Source of the DNA: Caulobacter sp. Root655
GTDB lineage: Bacteria; Pseudomonadota; Alphaproteobacteria; Caulobacterales; Caulobacteraceae
Direction: 5' to 3'
Length of the DNA: 64,000 nt
Assembly: GCF_001427665.1 (NCBI RefSeq)
Contig: NZ_LMHC01000023.1
Location: 344,023 to 408,022 of the forward strand
Below, in pieces: positions 59,638 to 64,000 of this stretch. Position 1 is the stretch's first letter; each line of letters begins with the position of its first letter. The position numbers and the translations under genes were made by a program. A model generated the notes under the pieces. It did no database searches. It was given only the letters and a program-made list of their open reading frames with translations, and was not told the origin of the DNA.

Positions 59638-59668
59638 AATAGCCCAACGGGTTCCGGAGCCTGCGCCC

Positions 59669-60010
59669 CTATCGGCAAGCCTCGGGCGCGCGATCGTTGA
59701 GGCGCTGTTCCTTGACCGCGGCCATGAGGTTGGCTCCGACAAACAGGCACACCACGAGACACACGCCCGCCACCGCCAGGTTCAGGCGCTTACGATATCC
59801 GGCCCCGTACGCGACCGCGCCGACCCCATAGATCAGCAGGCCTGGAACGGCGAACATCATGACGCCGAGCGGTCCGTCGCAGTCCACCGCGTCGACGCCC
59901 CAGGCCTTGTACTCGTTCGGCGTCGCCACGCCGCTCATCAGCACGATCGGCAAGGCCGCGATCAAGGCGGCTATTCCAAGCCATTCGCGTCGGGTCGTCC
60001 TGTCGTTCAT
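59669..60010 (-). CDS. Integral membrane protein, 113 residues, unknown
   Basis: Three hydrophobic segments: WLGIAALIAALPIVLMSG, VMMFAVPGLLIYGVGAVAYG and LNLAVAGVCLVVCLFVGANLMAAV, with a loop containing a single cysteine pair site DAVDCDG. The start at 60010 (MNDRTTRREW) gives a basic N-terminus before the first helix. Divergent from xseA. Function unknown. Confidence 0.65.
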   Translation of the reverse strand: MNDRTTRREWLGIAALIAALPIVLMSGVATPNEYKAWGVDAVDCDGPLGVMMFAVPGLLIYGVGAVAYGAGYRKRLNLAVAGVCLVVCLFVGANLMAAVKEQRLNDRAPEACR

Positions 60011-60137
60011 GCCGCCATCTGGCACGAGCACGAAGGTCGGGAAAAGGGTTGAAAGCGACCGCCCGCCCGACCGCGAGCGGCGGCGGGGGCGCACGCCCCA
60101 TTTCGCCGCCCGCCCTATCCGTCCTAGATAGAACCCC

Positions 60138-61721
60138 ATGACCGACGTCGCCCCCGATTCCAACGCGCCGGCCTATTCCGTCTCGGAACTGGCCTTCGCC
60201 CTGAAGCGCACGCTGGAAACCAGCTACGCCTTCGTGCGGCTGCGCGGCGAGCTCAGCAAGGTCACCCATCACGGCAACGGCCACGTCTATCTGACCCTCA
60301 AGGACGACAAATCGGCCATCGACGGCGTGGTCTGGAAGGGCAATGTGCGCGGTCTGGGCGTGCGCCCCGAGCACGGGCTGGAGGTGATCGTCACCGGCAA
60401 GATCACCACCTATCCGGCCGGTTCGCGCTACCAGATCGTCATCGAGACCATGGAGGCCGCCGGGGTCGGCGCCCTGCTCGCCCAGCTGGAGCGCCTGAAG
60501 GCCAAGCTCGCCGCCGAGGGCCTGTTCGCCCCCGACCGCAAGCGGCCCCTGCCCTCGATGCCGGCCGTGGTCGGGGTGATCACCAGCCCGACCGGGGCGG
60601 TGATCCGCGACATCCTGCATCGCATCCGCGACCGCTGGCCCTGCCAGGTGCTGGTTTGGCCCGTGGTCGTGCAGGGCGACGCCGCCGCCGGCCAGGTCAG
60701 CGCCGCCATCCGCGGCTTCAACGCCATCGCACCCGGCGGCGCCGTGCCGCGCCCCGACATCTTGATCGTCGCCCGGGGCGGCGGCTCGGTCGAGGACCTG
60801 TGGGCCTTCAACGACGAAGGCCTGGCCCGCACCGTGGCCGAGGGCACGATCCCGCTGATCTCGGCCGTGGGCCACGAGACCGACACCACCCTGATCGACT
60901 TCGTCTCCGACCGCCGCGCGCCCACCCCCACCGCCGCCGCCGAGATGGCGACGCCCGTGCTCAGCGAGCTGCGGGCCCTGGTCTCCGACTACGACCGCCG
61001 CCTGAGCAACAGCGGCGGCCGGGCGGTGGAGGAGCGGCGGACGCGCCTCACCAGCGCGGCGCGCGGCCTGCCCCGCCCCGCCGACCTGCTGGCCCTGGCC
61101 CAGCAGCGGCTGGACCTGGCGGTGCGCGGCCTGCCCCGTCTGGACGACCTGACCGCCCCCGCCGACCGCCGCTTCAAGGAGGTGGCCGCCCGCCTGGACG
61201 CGGCCTTGCAGCGCAACACCGACATCCACGCCCGCGACCTGCTGAAGGTCACCGCCCGCCTGTCGCCCGACACCCTGCATCGTCAGCGCGCCGACGCCGG
61301 CCGTCGGGTCGGCGACTTGCGCCGTCGCCTGGACCTGGCCGCGCGCCGCGTCCCGGAACGCATCGCCCAGCACGCCCGCCTGCCCGCCTTGCAGGACCGC
61401 CTGAACGCCGTCGCCCGTCGGCGGCTGGAGCGCGAGGGCGACCGCCTGGCCGGCCTGGAAAAGCTGCGCCAGTCGCTCAATCCTACGCGGCCATTGGAGT
61501 TGGGCTTCGCTCTCGTGCACAAGGCCGACGGCGGGATTGCTCGTTCGGCGTCCGAACTCGCGAGCGGTGAGCGAGTTCGATTGCAGTTCAAGCTCGGCGA
61601 CCGCGACGCGGTCATCGACGGGGAGAGTTCCATGGCGATTTCACCGCCGGCGGCCCCGGCCCGTCCGGCGCCGAAACCCAAGGCCCCGCCGCCGCCGTCC
61701 AGCCAGGGCAGCCTTTTTTAA
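60138..61721 (+). CDS. xseA: Exodeoxyribonuclease VII large subunit
   Basis: A 527-residue XseA. The N-terminal OB domain (YSVSELAFALKRTLETSYAFVRLRGELSKVTHHGNGHVYLTLKD) and the catalytic region with PTGAVIRDILHRIRDRWP, the DILIVARGGGSVEDLWAFND motif and AVGHETDTTLIDFVSDRRAPTPTAAAE are clear; a long coiled-coil region follows. With the small subunit XseB (not in window) it degrades single-stranded DNA. The C-terminus has a proline-rich tail and ends SQGSLF. The start is at 60138. Confidence 0.94.
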   Translation: MTDVAPDSNAPAYSVSELAFALKRTLETSYAFVRLRGELSKVTHHGNGHVYLTLKDDKSAIDGVVWKGNVRGLGVRPEHGLEVIVTGKITTYPAGSRYQIVIETMEAAGVGALLAQLERLKAKLAAEGLFAPDRKRPLPSMPAVVGVITSPTGAVIRDILHRIRDRWPCQVLVWPVVVQGDAAAGQVSAAIRGFNAIAPGGAVPRPDILIVARGGGSVEDLWAFNDEGLARTVAEGTIPLISAVGHETDTTLIDFVSDRRAPTPTAAAEMATPVLSELRALVSDYDRRLSNSGGRAVEERRTRLTSAARGLPRPADLLALAQQRLDLAVRGLPRLDDLTAPADRRFKEVAARLDAALQRNTDIHARDLLKVTARLSPDTLHRQRADAGRRVGDLRRRLDLAARRVPERIAQHARLPALQDRLNAVARRRLEREGDRLAGLEKLRQSLNPTRPLELGFALVHKADGGIARSASELASGERVRLQFKLGDRDAVIDGESSMAISPPAAPARPAPKPKAPPPPSSQGSLF

Positions 61722-61723
61722 TA

Positions 61724-61850
61724 CCGCTCATCCCGGCGAATGCCGGGACCCAGATCCCATAGCGTTGGGGATGACTGGAAGGGCTCAGCACTCCTGGCGT
61801 CAGCCCCGGCGCCAATCCATCTGGGTCCCGGCCTTCGCCGGGATGAGCGG
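61724..61850. repeat. Long intergenic inverted repeat, CCGGCGAA(T/G)GCCGGG family
   Basis: CCGCTCATCCCGGCGAATGC at the left (61724-) and CGCCGGGATGAGCGG at the right (to 61850), with inner GGGACCCAGAT pairing with ATCTGGGTCCC. It lies directly after the xseA stop. Smaller relatives are at 57132-57163 and 25108-25187. Confidence 0.87.
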
Positions 61851-61898
61851 ATGTTTGGGTATCTGGCCGGCCTCATCCAATTGGCGTAAAAGACCCGC

Positions 61899-62120
61899 AT
61901 GAACGCGTTCGATCCCAATCTCGGCAAATCCGGCGGCCCGGCCGTCCTGCACTATGGCGACGGCGAGTTCGCCGTGATGAGCCCTGGCCACTATGTGCTG
62001 TGCGCCGTCACTGGCGCGAAAGTCTCGCTGGACGCCCTGCGCTACTGGAGCCCCGAGCTGCAGGAAGCCTATGCCGGTCCCGCCGAAGCCCTGAAGCGCT
62101 GGCAGGAGAGCCGGGGCTGA
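61899..62120 (+). CDS. DUF2093-family small protein
   Basis: A 73-residue alphaproteobacterial protein: KSGGPAVLHYGDGEFAVMSPGHYVLCAVTGAKVSLDALRYWSPELQEAYAG, the DUF2093 pattern with a single cysteine. Cytoplasmic, function unknown. It is translationally coupled to the M23 peptidase gene, whose CTG start overlaps its stop. Confidence 0.85.
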   Translation: MNAFDPNLGKSGGPAVLHYGDGEFAVMSPGHYVLCAVTGAKVSLDALRYWSPELQEAYAGPAEALKRWQESRG

Positions 62121-62968
62121 ACCGGCGGGACGCGCTCGTCGGCCTGGGCGCGGGCCTGGCCGGCGCGCTTTCCCTCAAGTCCATCGCCAGCGCCGCCGCG
62201 CCGGGCCTGTCGCTGTCGGGCCGGTTCGTGCAGGGCGGCTTCGTGGTCGGCCGCACCGCGCCGCGCGCCACCGTGCTGCTGAACGGCGCCCCCGTCACCC
62301 AGGCCTCGGCGGCCGGCTGGTTCGTGATCGGCTTCGACCGCGACGCCCCGCCGCCGGCCCTGATCACCGTCGAGACCCCGGACGGCTCGGCCAGCCACCA
62401 GGCGACGATCGCCCCGGGCGACTTCGACATCCAGCGGATCGACGGCCTGGCCGGCGACCAGGTATCGCCCAGCGACCCGGCTCTGCTGGCCCGCATCGCC
62501 GCCGAGAACGCCCGCAAGAGCGCCGGCTTCGCCAGCCGCGTCGACGGCGACTTCTTCCGCGCCGGCTTCATCATGCCGGTCCAGGCCGTGCGGCGTTCGT
62601 CGCGGTTCGGCGGCCAGCGCATCCTGAACGGCCAGCCCAAGCGCCCGCACTACGGTGTCGACCTGGCCGCGCCGGTCGGTACGCCGGTGGTCGCGCCGGC
62701 GGCCGGGGTGGTCAGCTTCGCCGAGACCGGCTTGCACTTCGAGGGCGGGCTGATCCTGATCGACCACGGCCAGGGCCTGATCACCGCCTATCTGCACCTG
62801 TCGCGCGTCGCCGTGACCGCCGGCCAGTCGGTGACCCAGGGCCAGTTGATCGGCGCCGTCGGCAAGGAAGGCCGCGCCACCGGTCCCCACCTGTGCTGGC
62901 GGATGCGCTGGCGCGACCAGAACCTGGATCCGTCCCTGATGGTCGGCTTCACCCCGCCTCGCGTATAA
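62117..62968 (+). CDS. M23-family (LytM) peptidase, Tat-type signal, CTG start
   Basis: A 283-residue protein. NRRDALVGLGAGLAGALS at the N-terminus is a Tat-type signal. The C-terminal LytM domain reads RPHYGVDLAAPVGTPVVAPAAGVV (zinc His and Asp), HLSRVAVTAGQSVTQGQLIGAVG and RATGPHLCWRMRW. In the last motif the usual HxH has become H-L-C, so the second zinc ligand is cysteine. No ATG, GTG or TTG starts the signal; a CTG at 62117, with AGGAG eight bases upstream and a 4-base overlap with the preceding stop, is the best start. An ATG at 62000 in frame would overlap DUF2093 by 121 bases. It likely cuts or binds peptidoglycan. Confidence 0.82.
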   Translation: MNRRDALVGLGAGLAGALSLKSIASAAAPGLSLSGRFVQGGFVVGRTAPRATVLLNGAPVTQASAAGWFVIGFDRDAPPPALITVETPDGSASHQATIAPGDFDIQRIDGLAGDQVSPSDPALLARIAAENARKSAGFASRVDGDFFRAGFIMPVQAVRRSSRFGGQRILNGQPKRPHYGVDLAAPVGTPVVAPAAGVVSFAETGLHFEGGLILIDHGQGLITAYLHLSRVAVTAGQSVTQGQLIGAVGKEGRATGPHLCWRMRWRDQNLDPSLMVGFTPPRV

Positions 62969-63069
62969 AGCGAGTTTTGTTGGGTCAATTCCCCTCCCAG
63001 GGGATCGACAGCCCGTTAACTGTGAAGTATCCCCAGCCATCCCGTTTTTCGTGATGGAGGTCTGCCCGC

Positions 63070-63573
63070 ATGTCCGCGGCGCTCGAACAGCTGCGCTTCC
63101 TGCTGGTGGACGACAACCATCACATGCGGGCGATCGTTTCGACGATCCTCAAGGGCGTTGGCGTTCGGCACGTGCACGAGGCGATGGACGGCGCCGAGGC
63201 CCTGCAGGTCGTGCGCGACCGCCAGGTCGACATCGCCATCGTCGACTTCAAGATGTCGCCGCTGGACGGCGTGCAGTTCACCCAGCTGGTGCGCAAGTCG
63301 CCCGACAGCGCCGACCCGTTCCTGCCGATCATCATGCTGACCGGCTTCGCCGAGCGTCACCGGGTGTTCGAGGCCCGCGACGCCGGGGTCACCGAGATCG
63401 TCGTCAAGCCGGTCACCGCCCGCTCGCTGCTCGACCGCATCAACACGGTGATCTTCAAGCCGCGCCCCTTCATCCGCACGGGCGACTATTTCGGCCCCTG
63501 CCGCCGGCGCCGCGACGACCCCCACTACAAGGGCCCGCACCGGCGCGCGTCGGAGCGGACGCTGGAGCTGTAG
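63070..63573 (+). CDS. Response-regulator receiver protein (CheY-like) with basic tail
   Basis: A 167-residue protein. Residues 1-130 are a receiver domain: LLVDDNHHMRAIV (acidic pocket DD), phospho-acceptor D in IAIVDFKMSPLDGVQ, T in LPIIMLTGFAE and K in EIVVKPVTA. The last about 35 residues are basic and aromatic (GDYFGPCRRRRDDPHYKGPHRRA), with no output domain. Such proteins in Caulobacter relate to motility or phosphotransfer. No kinase adjoins. SD GGAGG before ATG at 63070. Confidence 0.88.
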   Translation: MSAALEQLRFLLVDDNHHMRAIVSTILKGVGVRHVHEAMDGAEALQVVRDRQVDIAIVDFKMSPLDGVQFTQLVRKSPDSADPFLPIIMLTGFAERHRVFEARDAGVTEIVVKPVTARSLLDRINTVIFKPRPFIRTGDYFGPCRRRRDDPHYKGPHRRASERTLEL

Positions 63574-63601
63574 CGCCAACCCTGCGGCGCATCTCTGAAC
63601 C

Positions 63602-63618
63602 CTCTCCCAGCGGGAGAG
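63602..63618. terminator. Small hairpin after the receiver gene
   Basis: CTCTCCC-AGC-GGGAGAG, 29 bases after the stop; 7-bp perfect stem. Adjacent sequence resembles degenerate intergenic repeats. Confidence 0.6.
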
Positions 63619-64000
63619 AGTGCGTGAGAGCGTGGACGCCCTTCGCATCCAGCAAAATCAATGGCTTGAAGTTTTTCGATCTTTTTGGTCCTCACCCCTT
63701 CCAGACGCCCGATACTGAGCTCACCCCATCGCACGGGGAGGGACGTCGGCCGGCGACCTGACGGGCGGTGGGCAGTGGTCGAGCGGGAAGGCTTGGTCGC
63801 CGCGCCTCACAAGGGCGCCCTCGGTCGGTTCGGAGCAGGTTCGCCTCAGTCGCGACGAAACTCCGGCGCCGGGGGTAGGCGGATCAGGTCAGCAGGTGCG
63901 AGGGGGTTACTCGCACGGTCCGGGACCGGGGCTCGCCGCCCTGGCCCGCCCGTCGGGGGCGAATGCAGACCGGCTAAGTGATAAAACCACTGCCTACCGG
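63619..64000. other. Non-coding right end, about 380 bases, GC-rich with internal hairpins
   Basis: No frame on either strand gives a supported protein. The segment has strong base-pairing potential, for example GTGCGAG/CTCGCAC around GGGGTTA near 63,895-63,917. It may be an upstream region or a structured RNA cut by the window end. I cannot identify it. Confidence 0.25.

Noticed and set aside
63700..64000. RNase P RNA, tmRNA or SRP RNA at the right end
   Set aside because: None of the conserved core sequences (for example GAGGAAAGTCCGG of RNase P or GGUCAGGUCCGGAAGGAAGC of SRP RNA) is present.

Overview
The window is chromosomal DNA of very high G+C with strong third-position G/C bias, and it reads as a Caulobacter (Caulobacterales, Alphaproteobacteria). 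The evidence is a clear gcrA cell-cycle gene with a GANTC site and a CtrA-like box upstream, a TonB-dependent receptor, the complete Caulobacter-type ceramide (sphingolipid) gene cluster, and dispersed alphaproteobacterial palindromic repeats. I see no prophage, IS transposase, rRNA operon or CRISPR array. The only tRNA found is tRNA-Gly(CCC).

Layout. 1-6.5 kb: the N-terminal part of a PAS/HWE-type sensor kinase, a Tat-exported PL10-type pectate lyase with a palindromic operator-like site upstream, a GNAT protein, a pcaF-type thiolase, two small unknown proteins and an RsuA/RluB-family pseudouridine synthase. 6.6-23.3 kb: the sphingolipid locus, the most interesting part. It runs: an LptC-like protein, a CDP-glycerol-transferase-like protein, a MOP-family flippase, a fatty acyl-AMP ligase (aasR), a ketosphinganine reductase (cerR), an acyl carrier protein (acpR) and serine palmitoyltransferase (spt). 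Convergent to these are the head-group genes (cytidylyltransferase-like cpgA, lipid kinase cpgB, CDP-alcohol transferase cpgC). Then come a phosphoesterase and a tightly coupled operon of HIT protein, LptF-like and LptG-like permeases, bacterial ceramide synthase (bcerS) and a nucleotidyltransferase. The same block therefore holds genes to make ceramide, add an anionic head group, and plausibly move it across the envelope with Lpt-type parts distinct from those usually found beside lptD and lptA/rpoN.

23.4-30.4 kb: a YCII/DGPF protein with its ECF42-type sigma factor, a TonB-dependent receptor, a divergent DUF3237/LysR pair and a nucleotidyltransferase. 30.5-40.4 kb: one 3297-residue autotransporter with about 35 glycine-rich repeat units and an unusual N-terminal extension, followed by tRNA-Gly. 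40.7-48.9 kb: housekeeping and small accessory genes (HD protein, TraB/GumN, hydrolase, an XRE-membrane protein operon with operator-like palindromes, glycerate kinase, dCTP deaminase, metZ, apaG). 49.0-51.5 kb: a tandem array of four paralogous proteins of a family I do not recognise, one lacking its middle. 51.6-64 kb: hslO, argF-argD with a terminator-like leader, a TetR regulator with a palindromic operator, an orphan ABC-2 permease, gcrA, a PH-domain protein, a frameshifted secreted-protein gene, xseA, an M23 peptidase with an apparent CTG start and a receiver-domain protein.

At least four families of intergenic inverted repeats punctuate the gene boundaries. Functional claims for the sphingolipid genes rest on published Caulobacter crescentus work (spt, cerR, bcerS, acpR, aasR, cpgABC) plus the motifs visible here. 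The dedicated-transport idea is inference.
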